Source of the DNA: Saccharum officinarum
Taxonomy: Eukaryota; Streptophyta; Magnoliopsida; Poales; Poaceae
Reading direction: 5' to 3'
Assembly (NCBI GenBank): GCA_020631735.1
Contig: CM036201.1
Span: 78,344,502 to 78,408,501, forward strand
DNA length: 64,000 bases
Part shown: in pieces, positions 12,961-24,855 of the stretch
How positions within the stretch are numbered: the stretch's first letter is position 1
Layout of the letters: each line of letters opens with the position of its first letter
Made by a program: the position numbers and the translations under genes
Notes under the pieces: model-generated
Seen by the model: the letters and a program-made list of their open reading frames with translations, nothing else
Databases searched by the model: none
Told to the model about the DNA's origin: nothing

Positions 12961-13805
12961 GTGACCTCCGTTCGCCTCTGTTTCTTTTCCGACTTCCGGC
13001 GTAGTGGAAAATAGGCATTTCATTTCCCCGAAATCGCCTGAATCCCGCGCTCGCACGCTCGGCGGGAGGGAGAGAGGAACCCAAACCCTCTCTACCCCTC
13101 AAACTTCATCGCCTTCACAAATGTGCCAACACCAACAAGTGATCACCACCTTGTGCACGTGTGTTAGCATTTTCATAATCATTTTTGAAGGAGTTAGGCA
13201 CTCAACTTGCCTCGCCACTTGATCCTAACACGTATGCACAGTTAGATCGCTCAAGTGGCACTAGATGACCGATATGCAAACAAGTTTGCCCCTCTTGATA
13301 GTACGGCCATCTATCCTAAACCCGGTCATAAACTTCTCTACACACCTATGACCGGTGAAATGGAAATGCCCTAGGTTATACCTTTGCCTTGCGCATTCCA
13401 CTCCATCTCCTTTGACGTTGATGCAACTCATGCACCAACCAATCACCAAATGATATGATTCACTTCATATCATCACGTGACCGTATTGGTTCATCGATCT
13501 TGACCTCACTTGCTCTTCACCGTTGCATTGGTCCGTCGGCGCCAAGTCTTGCCCAAGCTTCACCATCGCATGGTCCTTCGCTTCGAAGCCTCAACTTGCC
13601 CTTCACCTTCACAACCGGTCCTTCGAGCCAAGCCTCATCTTGATCTTCTCCATCTTGGTCACATGACTCCATGTCATGTCTCATATGCAATGAGCTCCTT
13701 CATGACACCATCACATGTGGACTAATCTCCTGTGTATCTCACATAACCACATATTAGTCCACCTAAGTTGTCACTCAATTACCAAAACCAAACAAGGACC
13801 TTTCA

Positions 13806-13820
13806 ATCTCCCCCTTTTTG
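13806..13820 (-). promoter_or_regulatory. Polypurine tract of Sirevirus B
   Basis: Minus-strand purine run AAAAAGGGGGAGA adjacent to the 3' LTR, identical in form to that of Sirevirus A. Confidence 0.9.
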
Positions 13821-16800
13821 GTAATTGATGACAACTCTACAAAGATATGGAAAATAAGCTTTTTCAAGCTAGCACTTCACCCAAAGTGTAAATTGCTAAC
13901 TTGTTTTGGATTTAATGTTACTTATCCAACTTTTAAGCTCTATGTCAAGATTTGGATAAGCACCATAAAATCCGACTTGGTAGTGATAACTCCCCCTACA
14001 TATGTGCTCAAAGGGTTTGGTTTCAAGCTTGCACATATGCATAAATATGAAATTTGTGGGAGGGTTAGCACTACTAAGTGATGCTAAGGTGTATAGAATA
14101 AACCTTTGTAGCTTGATACCAATTAGTAGCTTGATACCATTTGAAAATCACAAGTTTGCCACCATCCTTAGCATCATGAGTAGCTAGACATCAAAAACAC
14201 TAGAAACCTCGTGAGATCAACATTATAAGCAAGGTTCTATTTTTTGCATGATAATCATAAGTCTAGCTAACATCCTATGCATGCTAGTTATCAAATCATC
14301 ATTCAAGTTCAATAACTAGCATACACCACACAAGCATGCATATTGAATTTTAAGAACTTATGCAATGCAAGCAAGCACATGAATTATGCACATATCAAAT
14401 GTAATCATTCAATGTTCGTGAGCTTGCTCCCCCTACTTGTGTGCTTTCTTTGTCCAAGAATTTTGATCCCTTTATATTCTTCAATGTTGCTCCCTCTTTG
14501 TCCATGTCTATGTCCAATATCATCTATCTCTCTCCCAAAGCAATCTCTCCTCAAAAGGAAATCTTGCATATCTTTGTCCAACTTCTCCCCCTTTGTCATC
14601 AATTTCCATAAAAGGTGATCTTCTTAATTGATACAAAGACTTGCATTGGGGTAGATGGTTGAAATTTGAATATTGTCTATGTCCAATATTGCATTCTTTT
14701 TGATGGACATTACCACACATGTTGGAATGACAAACTTTATGGTTGCTCTTGAGATTCCACATAGGATCTTTGACCTTGATACCAATCGGTGGGGCTCCTC
14801 CCCCTATGTCATAGCATGTGTCATTCACTTGACATATCACTTGAAGATGAGGGTAGCATTACTTGATTTGATCACTTAAAGTTGAGGATCACTTGTGGAA
14901 CCATCGTCTTGCATGAATGATACCATGTGAAGATACTATGAGTAGGAATGTGATACCATTTGAAAGAATTTTCTAGTATGGATCCACTTTGAAGGATTTG
15001 GCAATAATATTCACTTCTTGAACATTTGCTATCTTCATGAGTACCATTTGTAAGATATCACTTGTAGATCATTATCTAGACACCACTTGTACATACCACT
15101 TGGAAGATCAATTTGAGTCTAGATACCACTTGAAACAAACTAGATATCCATTTTCATTGTTGTCTTGTGCTTGTACTCTTATCATTGTCATGAGCTTTTT
15201 GTATGACTTGAACTAAGTTGATTTGCCTAAGATTCCAAGTCCGATTTTGATCCAATGACAAGCTTCTTCACACCTTATGCTAAGGGTTATCTTGTCAATG
15301 TTGTACTTGTCATTTTTTAGCAATCCAAACTAGATCAAGTACTTGGGTTCACTAGCTCATGAACAAATTCATATCCATACCACTAGATCAATTAATCAAT
15401 CAAGCAATAGTGGTAGGCTATGAACTTAAAACTTTTCATTTGTTTATGCATGATCCTAATAAACATGTACTATATGCACTAACCGCATACTAGTAAGGGA
15501 TGAAATGATCATGCACATTACAATGATACCTTTGCTATGTTGAAGTAGAGGATAGTCATATAGATTCCAATTCATTACTCCAATAGCAATGTGAAGTCCA
15601 ATTTATTGCTTGGTGAAGACCAATCATCATAGATAAATCTATTCTTCACCCATATGAAATGAAAACCACTTATGATCAAGTGCACTTTCTTGTTGTGGTT
15701 GGCTTGCTTCATTATATCATCTTTGCTTGCATGAGAGAATCACTTAGAATATTAATTGAATTGCAATGACTAACTCTCTTTTGGGTGTTGCTTGCTCTTT
15801 AGATCAATCCTTTTGATTGCTTCAACTAAGCATCTCAAATGTCCCTTGAATTCATCACTTCCATGTTAGCCTTCCAAGCCGGTGCTCGGTTTACCCACCC
15901 ATGGGCGGCAAGCCCCCTCAGCAGGGAGAAGTGACCTCTCTCCAAAGAACCATCTTTGACACTTACTTGAATTGCCTTTGATTGATTGATCCAAGTGTTG
16001 GACTTAATTTTGATGAGTAACCTTGAATTCCTTTTTAAGTCCTTTTCTTTCTACCAAATAATCTTCAATCATCACTAGAACCTAAACTTCATCTTCATCT
16101 TAAGTTCGATCTTGATCTTCAAATTGAGTACCAAATAAGTACACCAAGTACATTCCATAATCAAATGTTCTTGTACTCATTGTTTTTCATGCTTCTAGAT
16201 CAATCCAAAACCAAACTTAGGTACCTCAACCACTTATAAGCAAGTTTCCAACTTGAGGACCTTTCAATCAAAGTGACTCTAGATTAATCCAATGATTGTC
16301 ACTTTTCTAGCAGATTCTGTACCCTCCAAAGAATAATTCATATCTCACAATGTACGGATCTAAATGCCATGAAACTTGGTGGAGATGTGCTTCACTAAGT
16401 CATCTAGCAACTGTAAAAATTTGAACTTCTTTTGACTTCTAGATTGCTACTAGATTTTAAATCTTCCACCACTGCTACATGCTGAAAACTGCTGCACTAT
16501 AGCTGACAAGATGCACTTCAAAACCGAAGCAACCCTTATCCACTTCTCATGAAATATCTACAGCATCTTCTATCATAAGTGTGGAGCATATATACCAAAT
16601 TTCAAGCCAATCCAAATAGATTTGATCACTCAAACATGGCTAAAATTACTGCTAGCTCAGATTTTTAATATAGGACAGATTTCAAAACATGAGCTATTCT
16701 TCATCAAAAGTGAATCAAACTTGAAACTAACTTGTTTGAATACTTTCATAAGATATATATCCATTCAATCCACTTACTAAAGGTCATCTTATGAACTTAT

Positions 16801-17179
16801 CCAACCCAAATCAATCCAAACTTGATTGCTAAGCATTTAATCCATTCAATCATCTTATAGCAAGCAACATTGCATATATATCCAATTCAATCAACTCATA
16901 TGCACCCAAATAAAAGATCAACTAGAGATATACCTTGGTTATCACATGATCATCCTTTTAGCAAGCTCCAACTTAAATATTTGCAAGCCATCAAATATAT
17001 CCAATAAATCACCACAATCTTTAACATTGCACTTGTATGTTATAGCACATGGACTTCACTTATTTTGACTTGGCATTGGAATTGGATATGCATTGAGCTT
17101 CATAACTTGACTCAATATATGATAAACAAAATGAAACCAATTGAATCAAGCCTCCAATGCCGATGGTACCTACAAATAA
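13821..17179 (-). other. Non-coding 3' internal region of Sirevirus B
   Basis: AT-rich counterpart of 6763-10060, inverted. It has several AGGGGGAG-type purine tracts (as CTCCCCCT near 13990, 14430, 14590 and 14800). It also has a cluster of GATACCACTT / GATACCATTT words between about 14920 and 15140, reverse complements of the PBS-adjacent AAGTGGTATC. No protein-coding content seen. Confidence 0.8.
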
Positions 17180-19198
17180 TCATCCACTCTTTGATGGTAC
17201 CCAAACAAGTTTGGGTCCTCTCAAGTTAGGTGCAACATACTTAGGCATTGCCTTAGTATGAGTAGCGGGATGTTTTGCAATAGCAACCATGGAGATACCA
17301 TTTACATCCTTTCTAAGCATATTAGTATTATTAATTGAACTAGGCTTAGAATTGTTACCTAGGGAACATGAATGTGCCATGTGTCCCCTTTCCCGACATG
17401 AATAGCATCTTCTCTTTGGTTGAGCCTTTTCTTCCTTGCTCATGTGATGCTTTTCATTGCCTTGCCTCTCATGAGTTGCTTGAGCCTTCTTCTCAAGCTT
17501 GGTAGGACACCTCGAGGCAAAGTGTCCCATATCTTCACACTTGAAGCATTTGATGTGAGCCAAATCTCTCTTCTTATCTTGAATCTTGCTCATCATCTTG
17601 GCATCTTGGATTTGCATTGGATGCCTTCCTCTTCCACCCCTTCTCGTTTTCTTCTTCTTCTTCATCAAGTCACCATCATTATCCTTGTGGTTGATCTTGA
17701 CTTGAGATTGGGGTGTGGTTCCTTGCTCAACTTGTGGCTTTGGTTGAGACTCTTCTTGTTGCTTCACTAGTTTCTTGCTTGGGCACATTGAGGTGTAGTG
17801 ACCCCATGTATGGCACTTGAAGCACTTGCGTTTGAGCCTTTCTTCTTCTTTCTTCAACTTGAGCTTCTCTAAGTTGGGGCATGTTTGGTGAAGATGACCC
17901 ACTTCATGGCATCGGTAGCACATGAAATGAGAGAGCTTCTCTCGAGCTAGCTTCTTCATCTTCCATTCTCTTTTCTTTTCCCCTTTGGTCATATTCCTCT
18001 TGCTCTTGTTGAAACCAAGGCCACTCTTGTCACCAAAGTTTCTTTGAGTTTTCAACATATGCTCAAAGGTGACTTTTGAGTTGTAGCACCTCTCTAACTT
18101 GTTGCTCAATTCCTTCACTTCACTTTTGAGCTCATTGTTCTCCTTCAAAATGTTAGTCTCACAGGACATAGAAGTAGAACAAGCATATATATGTGAAGAA
18201 CATGGCATATATAATAAGTCATCACAAGAGGTGGATACATGCTTTCTCCCTACATCACATGGGTTAGTCATATTTTGCAATTGATCATTTGATCCATGTG
18301 ATGAGCTCTCATTATTTTTAATTTTCTTTAAAAACATCTTAATGAGAGAAGCATGTTTTTCTAACAATTCCTCATGAGATGCAAGTACTTTCTCATGAGT
18401 CAACGTTAGCTTCTCATGTGAAGATTTAAGATCATCAAGTAAGCTCTTATGTTCTTCACATGAGTTCTTTAGAAAAGAGTTTTCATTTTCTAATTTCATT
18501 GTTTTAGCTTTCTCATTTTCTAAAGACATGTTCATGCTAGCAAGTCTACTAACAAGCTCATCATATGAACCAACATGATCAATCACATTATCATTTGATA
18601 CCTTTGTGTCACCTAGTGACATGAAGCAATGTGATGTAGTGGATGGGCTTGTAGTAGCATCATCAAGGCCCGAGCATGAACCAACGTTGTCACCATCAAG
18701 TGTGTTTGGGGTAGAAACATCACTTACAACACTTGATGCATCATCACCATCCTTGTCAAGTGAACTTGTGATATGATCATCTTTGTCATCACTTGACCGT
18801 GAGGTGGAGCAATCCTCCACAACCACCTTGTTGTGGTCATGCTCAACATCCTCATGCGCCTCTTCCTTGGGCTCATCATCATTGGAGATCATCCCATATT
18901 TCTCATTTAGAAACACCCAAATTTCGTGGGCGGACTCGAAGTCTATGATCTCATGAAGTATGCTACTATCCAAAGATCGATAGAAAATATTAGTAGCTTG
19001 GATATCGAGATGTAGGCATTTACTTTGCGCTTGAGTTGCATTCTTTTTATCAATTGCAAAGGAAAAGCCCACATCTACGATCCACCACAATTGAGGAGAA
19101 ATAAACTTAAAATTGCATGTCATCCAATTTCTCCACCGTGCAAAGTGTGTGCCATCAAAAATGTGTGGACACTCAGCATCTATCCCATAATCCGCCAT
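17180..19198 (-). CDS. gag: Sirevirus Gag polyprotein, intact (672 codons)
   Basis: Structural capsid/nucleocapsid protein of the retrotransposon, expected to form cytoplasmic virus-like particles and package element RNA. The N-terminal ~110 residues resemble copia-type gag. An acidic Ser/Asp-rich linker follows, then a probable coiled coil (about residues 210-300, rich in Leu, Glu and Lys). Four CCHC zinc knuckles lie near residues 433, 463, 556 and 606 (C-x2-C-x4-H-x4-C). The start is the first ATG, about 35 bases inside the PBS, and matches the disabled start in Sirevirus A. The frame is uninterrupted to a TGA at 17180. No protease or polymerase domain is fused or adjacent. Gag of a non-autonomous element may still act in cis or help related copies. 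Confidence 0.93.
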   Translation of the reverse strand: MADYGIDAECPHIFDGTHFARWRNWMTCNFKFISPQLWWIVDVGFSFAIDKKNATQAQSKCLHLDIQATNIFYRSLDSSILHEIIDFESAHEIWVFLNEKYGMISNDDEPKEEAHEDVEHDHNKVVVEDCSTSRSSDDKDDHITSSLDKDGDDASSVVSDVSTPNTLDGDNVGSCSGLDDATTSPSTTSHCFMSLGDTKVSNDNVIDHVGSYDELVSRLASMNMSLENEKAKTMKLENENSFLKNSCEEHKSLLDDLKSSHEKLTLTHEKVLASHEELLEKHASLIKMFLKKIKNNESSSHGSNDQLQNMTNPCDVGRKHVSTSCDDLLYMPCSSHIYACSTSMSCETNILKENNELKSEVKELSNKLERCYNSKVTFEHMLKTQRNFGDKSGLGFNKSKRNMTKGEKKREWKMKKLAREKLSHFMCYRCHEVGHLHQTCPNLEKLKLKKEEERLKRKCFKCHTWGHYTSMCPSKKLVKQQEESQPKPQVEQGTTPQSQVKINHKDNDGDLMKKKKKTRRGGRGRHPMQIQDAKMMSKIQDKKRDLAHIKCFKCEDMGHFASRCPTKLEKKAQATHERQGNEKHHMSKEEKAQPKRRCYSCRERGHMAHSCSLGNNSKPSSINNTNMLRKDVNGISMVAIAKHPATHTKAMPKYVAPNLRGPKLVWVPSKSG

Positions 19199-19235
19199 CC
19201 TCTCGGGTCGGTGAAGACCACAAATGAGAGACCCG

Positions 19236-19247
19236 GCTCTGATACCA
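19236..19247 (-). promoter_or_regulatory. Primer-binding site of Sirevirus B
   Basis: Reverse complement reads TGGTATCAGAGC, two bases from the 5' LTR end: initiator Met tRNA type. Confidence 0.93.
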
Positions 19248-19249
19248 CT

Positions 19250-21863
19250 TGTAGGGTCGAGACGGCGGACTAGAGGGGGGGTGAATAGTCCTTTTTAAAT
19301 CTTAAACGTGTTGGCTAACCAAAACACATGCGGAATTAAACTTATCGGTCTAGCCAAGACTTCACCCCTCTAAATAAGTTCACAAGCACCTCACAAAGAT
19401 CCTAATTAAACAACTAAGGTGCTTTCCTTAGCAAGAGCTCTCCTATTTAGTTCTAGAGCAAGGTCACACAAACCTATGCACTAGTACTTTGCAAGCAAGA
19501 GGGAACTCCTACACAATTCTAGTAAGCAAAGCGCACACAGCCTAAGCTCACTAGCAATGCTCAATAACAAGGCAACTAATGCCAAATTAGAGAGCGCAAA
19601 TCACTTAGCTACACAAACTAAGCAATGTGACTAACAAGGTTACACAAACCAAATTAGTCACGCAAAGGGAAGCTTCTAGCTACACAAGCAAGAAGACGAC
19701 TAGCAAGCTACACAAGCAAACTAGTTACGAGAGCAACTACACAAGCACAAGTATATATGAAAGTAAATACAAGCTTGTGTTGTATGAAGGCAAACCACCG
19801 AGAAGAGTAGACAAAGTTGACACGGTGATTTTCTCCCGAGGTTCACTTGGTTGCCACCAAGCTACGTCCCCGTTGTGTCGACCAACACTTAGATGGTTCC
19901 TCGGTGTGACCCTCAAGTCACTTGCCCCTCAAGGCACGCCCCGCAAGGCACCGCAAGACACCACTCTCAAGTGAGGTAACTCAATGACACGCTCAACTAG
20001 AGTTGCTCTTCGCGATCCCCGCGGGGTGAGCACAATCCCCCTCACAAAGCTTCTCCGGAGCCTCGCACAATCTTCTTGCGAGCTTCGTCGGAGCCACAAG
20101 CCACCAAGCCGTCTAGGAGGTGGCAACCTCCAAGAGTAACAAGCACTACCGGCTTGCAACACGAACACCTAGTGCCACTCGATGCAACCTCACGATGCAA
20201 TCGCACTAGAATCGCTCTCTCACTCGATCCGATGAACACTATCAAGCATGAGTGAGTTAGAGGGCTTCCAAGCACTACCACACAAGCCACCAAGGCTAAA
20301 GTGTGCTCAGCTTTCGGCCACAGCCGGCCAAGGCATCTATTTATAACCCCACGGTCAAATAGAGCCGTTACCCCTTCACTGGGTAAAACTCGGGACGACC
20401 GGACGCGCCGGTCGTAACTGACCGGACGCGCTCAGCCGCGTCCGATCCTCCAACGGTCACTGCGCCAACGGTCAAACCCTATGACCGGACGCGCCTCTCA
20501 AAACGACCGGACGCGCTCAACCGCGTCCGATCCTCCAACGGTCACTGCGCCAACGGTCAAACCCTATGACCGGACGCGCCTCTCAAAACGACCGGACGCG
20601 CTCAACCGCGTCCGATCCTCCAACGGTCACTGACCCTCAATGGTCAAACCAACGACCGGACGCGCTGCTTCGAACGACCGGACGCGCCGGTCACACAGCA
20701 TGCGCCCGCGAAACAACGACCGGACGCGCTCCTCGCAACGACCGGACGCGACAGTGCCCGCGTCCGGTGTGAGTCCAGTAAGCTCCTTCAACGATCGGAC
20801 GCGTCCGATCATGTGTGACCGGACGCGCCTCGCGTCCGATCATCCTCGTGAACCGCAGTTCCCTCTGGGCGACTGACCGGACGCGCCGGTCCCGCGAGTG
20901 ACCGGACGCGCCGGTTGCAAACCCTAGCACCCGCGCCTGCGCTGTACTGACCGGACGCGTCCGGTCATACCATGACCGCGTCCGGTGCAGCGTCCGGTGC
21001 AGCGTCCGGTCACCTCTGTGACCTCCGTTCGCCTCTGTTTCTTTTCCGACTTCCGGCGTAGTGGAAAATAGGCATTTCATTTCCCCGAAATCGCCTGAAT
21101 CCCGCGCTCGCACGCTCGGCGGGAGGGAGAGAGGAACCCAAACCCCTCTCTACCCCTCAAACTTCATCGCCTTCACAAATGTGCCAACACCAACAAGTGA
21201 TCACCACCTTGTGCACGTGTGTTAGCATTTTCATAATCATTTTTGAAGGAGTTAGGCACTCAACTTGCCTCGCCACTTGATCCTAACACGTATGCACAGT
21301 TAGATCGCTCAAGTGGCACTAGATGACCGATATGCAAACAAGTTTGCCCCTCTTGATAGTACGGCCATCTATCCTAAACCCGGTCATAAACTTCTCTACA
21401 CACCTATGACCGGTGAAATGGAAATGCCCTAGGTTATACCTTTGCCTTGCGCATTCCACTCCATCTCCTTTGACGTTGATGCAACTCATGCACCAACCAA
21501 TCACCAAATGATATGATTCACTTCATATCATCACGTGACCGTATTGGTTCATCGATCTTGACCTCACTTGCTCTTCACCGTTGCATTGGTCCGTCGGCGC
21601 CAAGTCTTGCCCAAGCTTCACCATCGTATGGTCCTTCGCTTCGAAGCCTCAACTTGCCCTTCACCTTCACAACCGGTCCTTCGAGCCAAGCCTCATCTTG
21701 ATCTTCTCCATCTTGGTCACATGACTCCATGTCATGTCTCATATGCAATGAGCTCCTTCATGACACCATCACATGTGGACTAATCTCCTGTGTATCTCAC
21801 ATAACCACATATTAGTCCACCTAAGTTGTCACTCAATTACCAAAACCAAACAAGGACCTTTCA
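19250..21863 (-). repeat. 5' LTR of Sirevirus B
   Basis: 2614 bp, nearly identical to 11192-13805. Differences I could see: one G fewer in the GGGG run near 19668, one extra C near 21145, and C/T changes near 20888 and 21627. TATA box at 20338-20345. Confidence 0.95.
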
Positions 21864-21868
21864 GCGGC
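21864..21868. repeat. Target-site duplication of Sirevirus B, right (GCGGC)
   Basis: Repeats 11187-11191 exactly. Removing B and one copy rejoins the Sirevirus A 3' LTR in register with its 5' LTR. Confidence 0.95.
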
Positions 21869-23119
21869 GCGTCCGGTCATGGCAGCGGTGCGTCCGGTCA
21901 CTGGTTTGACCGTTGGGGGTCAGTGACCGTTGGAGAATCGGACGCGGCTGAGCGCGTCCGGTCAGTTACGACCGGCGCGTTCGGTCGTCCCGAAATCTGC
22001 CCAGTGAAGGGGTAACGACTCTATTTGACCGTGGGGTTATAAATAGATGCCTTGGACGGCCGTGGCCGGTAGTTGAGCACACTATAGTCTTTTGTGACTT
22101 ATGTGGTAGTGCTTGGGAGCCCTCTAACTCACTCATGCTTGATAGTGTTCATCGGATCGAGTGAGAGAGCGATTCTAGTGCGTTGCTTTGAGAGATTGCA
22201 TCGTGTGGCACTAGGTGATCGTGTTGCAAGCCGGTGGTGTTTGTTACTCTTGGAGGTTGCCACCTCCTAGACGGCTTGGTGGCTTGTGGCTCCGTCGAAG
22301 CTCGCAAGAAGATTGTGCGAGGCTCCGGAGAAGCTTTGTGAGGGGGATTGTGCTCACCCCGCAGGGATCGCGAAGAGCAACTCTAGTTGAGCGTGTCATT
22401 GAGCTACCACACTTAATGGTGGGTTCTTGCGGCGCCTTTTGAGAGGCTCGGTGTGTGACCGATTAGCCACCGAACCACGAAGTGTTGGTCGACACAACGG
22501 GGACGTAGCTTGGTGGCAACCAAGTGAACCTCGGGAGAAAATCACCGTGTCAACCTTGTCTACTCTTCTCGGTGGTTTGCCTTCGTGCAACACAAGCTTG
22601 TATTTACTTTCATATATACTTGTACTTGTGTAGTTGCTCTCGTAACTAGTTTGCTTGTATAGTTTGCTAGTTGTTTCTTGCTTGTGTAGCTAGAAGCTTC
22701 CCTTTGCATGACTAATTTGGTTTGTGTAACCTTGTTAGTCACATTGCTTAGTTTGTGTAGCTAAGTTATTTACGCTCTCTAATTTGGCATTGGTTGCCTT
22801 GTTATTGAGCATTGCTAGTGAGCTTAGGCTTTGTGCGCTTTGCTTACTAGAATTGTGTAGGAGCTCCCTCTTGCTTGCAAAGTACTAGTGCATAGGTTTG
22901 TGTTACCTTGCTCTAGAATTAAATAGGAGAGCTCTTGCTAAGGAAAGCACTTTAGTTGCTTAATTAGGATCTTTGTGAGGTGCTTGTGAACTTAGTTAGA
23001 GGGGTGTAGTCTTGGCTAGACCGATAAGTTTAATTCCGCATTTGTTTTGATTAGCCAATACGTTTAAGTTTTAGAAAGGACTATTCACCCCCCCTCTAGT
23101 CCGTCATCTCGACCCTTCA
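21869..23119 (+). repeat. 3' LTR of Sirevirus A, second part
   Basis: Matches about 3641-4888 of the 5' LTR, with TATA at 22038-22045, and ends GACCCTTCA immediately before the CCAGA duplication. Confidence 0.95.
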
Positions 23120-23660
23120 CCAGATCCATTGGTTTGAGCTTGTTGTTCAAATGATTCATCTTTGATATGTGCTCTCTAATGCCATTGCCATTGCCACCTC
23201 CAGTGTACTTTTCTGTCATCAACTGCTTTATCAGCTGAGTAGCATATATCTTTGAAGAGCCATAAAACTGACTCTTTATTCTTTCCAGGTACTCAGTGAC
23301 TATGTCACACTCTTGGATTGAGCCCATTATGGTAGGCTCAATCGTGTTCTTTATAATAGCAACACACTTTTTATTGGTATTGACTCACTTTTGCTTTTGC
23401 AAGTCATATGCCATCTGTTCGGGAGCATGGTCCCTCTCTCTCTTTTGCCAATCAGCATCAGATTCATTAGTCTCCCTTACAGGTGCCACAAGCTTAGTAG
23501 GGCACGGTGTGGTGACTATCCAGTCCACCTCAGCCAAGATAAAGGCGAGGTCAATCTTCTTTTATTCAGTGTAGTTGTCACCTTTGAGGAGTGGAATATC
23601 TTTGATAAACCCCATCAAAGAGTAACCGCCTGAAAACATAATTCATGTAAAGCGAGAACA
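23120..23660 (-). pseudogene. Copia gag, 5' half, of the outermost element
   Basis: Continuation of 1-2523 after the Sirevirus insertion. On the minus strand it matches the gag N-terminal half of the copia at 38136-38640, with words such as TEYLERIKSQFYGSS and EHISKMNHLNNKL visible, but with frameshifts and stops. Non-functional. Confidence 0.9.
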
Positions 23661-24311
23661 TAATTATAACAGCAATAATTGCATGCTTTAATTCCAACGT
23701 TGGTCAAAATTAAAACATATAATTTATCTTTTTACACTAATTCTACATCATCGTTGGGCAGAAATAGAAATAATGCATGACAAAAAAACGTAATAACATT
23801 ATAATACTGCTATTAATCAACGTTGGTCAGAATAATAACAATATTATAATCATTTAAAAAATTATCTATTTTTTTAAAATTAAATTCTCCCGTTGATTCA
23901 AATTTAATAATGAAAACAATAACTGTGAGTATGCAGCAGAAAACATTTGTAAAATTTCCATAATCAATTTTTTCAGAAGCATTAAAATAACTTTACTGTT
24001 GTCTGAACAAATAATATCGTTGGATAAAATTTGCACAGAAAATTGCATCAAAACTGAATAAAATTCATCAAATGTATGTATAAGTGCTTCTGGAAAAATT
24101 GGAAAAGAATTATGGCCCGAAGGCCGGCTCTATGCGCTCGTGACCCAGCATAACGTGGCCCACGGCCCGTTTCACGCGCGCGCGCCAGCGCTCCCGCGCC
24201 CAGGCCGCAACCTGGGCCTGGGCCTGTCCCGATCTGAGTCTAATCGGTCATTTTTCTTTCTATTTTCAATTCCAAGTCCGATCTACTACCATTATAGGCC
24301 TCTAATACCAA
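23661..24311 (-). other. 5' leader of the outermost copia element, with PBS
   Basis: AT-rich untranslated leader homologous to about 37650-38130 of the intact-length relative. It ends at a degenerate PBS (minus strand TGGTATTAGAGG, 24299-24310) beside the LTR. Confidence 0.8.
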
Positions 24312-24855
24312 TGTTGACCTTTAGAATCTAATAGAGTAGATCAGTGGGGTTTCAACTTTAGCATTTGGGAATAATCAGGTCCTATTACAAGATCTACTAG
24401 AGATCTAAGAAGTAGAGAGAGAGAGGGAAGGAGTGAGAGGCGTGTGCAGACCATCCGAAGGAAGAGCAGTGGCGTTGGAGCTGGAGCTGGAGCTGGTGCC
24501 GGCCATCTCGTTCGTCGGTGAAGCTCTGCTCACGGGCAGCGATGGTCGGGGAAGAGGAAGCCGATGCAGTGAAGTCCGGTGGTGGCGAGGAGGCGGTGAA
24601 GGAGTGGCGGCGTGGTCCGGTGGTGCTTCCCGCCACTGGCAGCGCTCTCACTAAGAGATCGGGTTTAGGATTTGTCGATGGGAGGAAAAGGCTACGGTGA
24701 ACCTCGTGAACCGAGCTGCCGGCCTCCCACCTTTTTATATTACGCAGTGCGACGGGGGCCACCAACCATATAGGGTTCGACGCCCCCGATCAGAACGCGA
24801 GTCAAGGCAAAAAAAAAAAACGTTGGGGCTCCTCGGTCAGGCGATCAACCTAACA
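24312..24855 (-). repeat. 5' LTR of the outermost copia element
   Basis: About 544 bp. On the minus strand it starts TGTTAGGTTGATC, like the TGTAAGGTTGATC of the LTR at 36187, and ends with CA next to the PBS. An A/T-rich TATA-like stretch is at 24732-24740. The partner LTR lies left of the window, so no TSD can be checked. Confidence 0.85.

Larger units (their letters stand above)
11192..13805 (-). repeat. 3' LTR of Sirevirus B
   Basis: TGTAGGGTCG...GGACCTTTCA as read on the plus strand. It carries a reversed TATA box at 12281-12288 and a palindrome array at about 12335-12960 that includes an exact 85-bp tandem duplication (12390-12474 and 12475-12559) also present in the other LTR. The 5' quarter is similar to Sirevirus A. 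Confidence 0.95.
11192..21863 (-). mobile_element. Sirevirus B: young gag-only Ty1/copia element
   Basis: 10,672 bp, minus strand, bounded by GCGGC duplications (11187-11191 and 21864-21868). The LTRs are 11192-13805 (3') and 19250-21863 (5'), both 2614 bp. I see only two substitutions and two 1-bp indels between them. The internal part carries PBS, one long gag frame, a 3.4-kb non-coding stretch and a PPT, and no pol. Using the published grass LTR rate of 1.3e-8 per site per year, two substitutions correspond to some tens of thousands of years. It must use enzymes from another element. Confidence 0.95.
2524..23119 (+). mobile_element. Sirevirus A: gag-only Ty1/copia element, split by Sirevirus B
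   Basis: Complete element with 5-bp TSDs, 5' LTR 2524-4888, PBS, gag, long 3' non-coding region, PPT, and a 3' LTR at 10076-11191 continued at 21869-23119 (about 2367 bp in total). No protease, integrase, RT or RNase H coding sequence lies between gag and the 3' LTR, so it is non-autonomous. The gag sequence, LTR style and multiple PPT-like motifs match the Sirevirus (Maximus/SIRE) lineage. By eye the LTRs differ at about 30 positions plus a few indels, roughly 1.2 percent. Confidence 0.93.
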
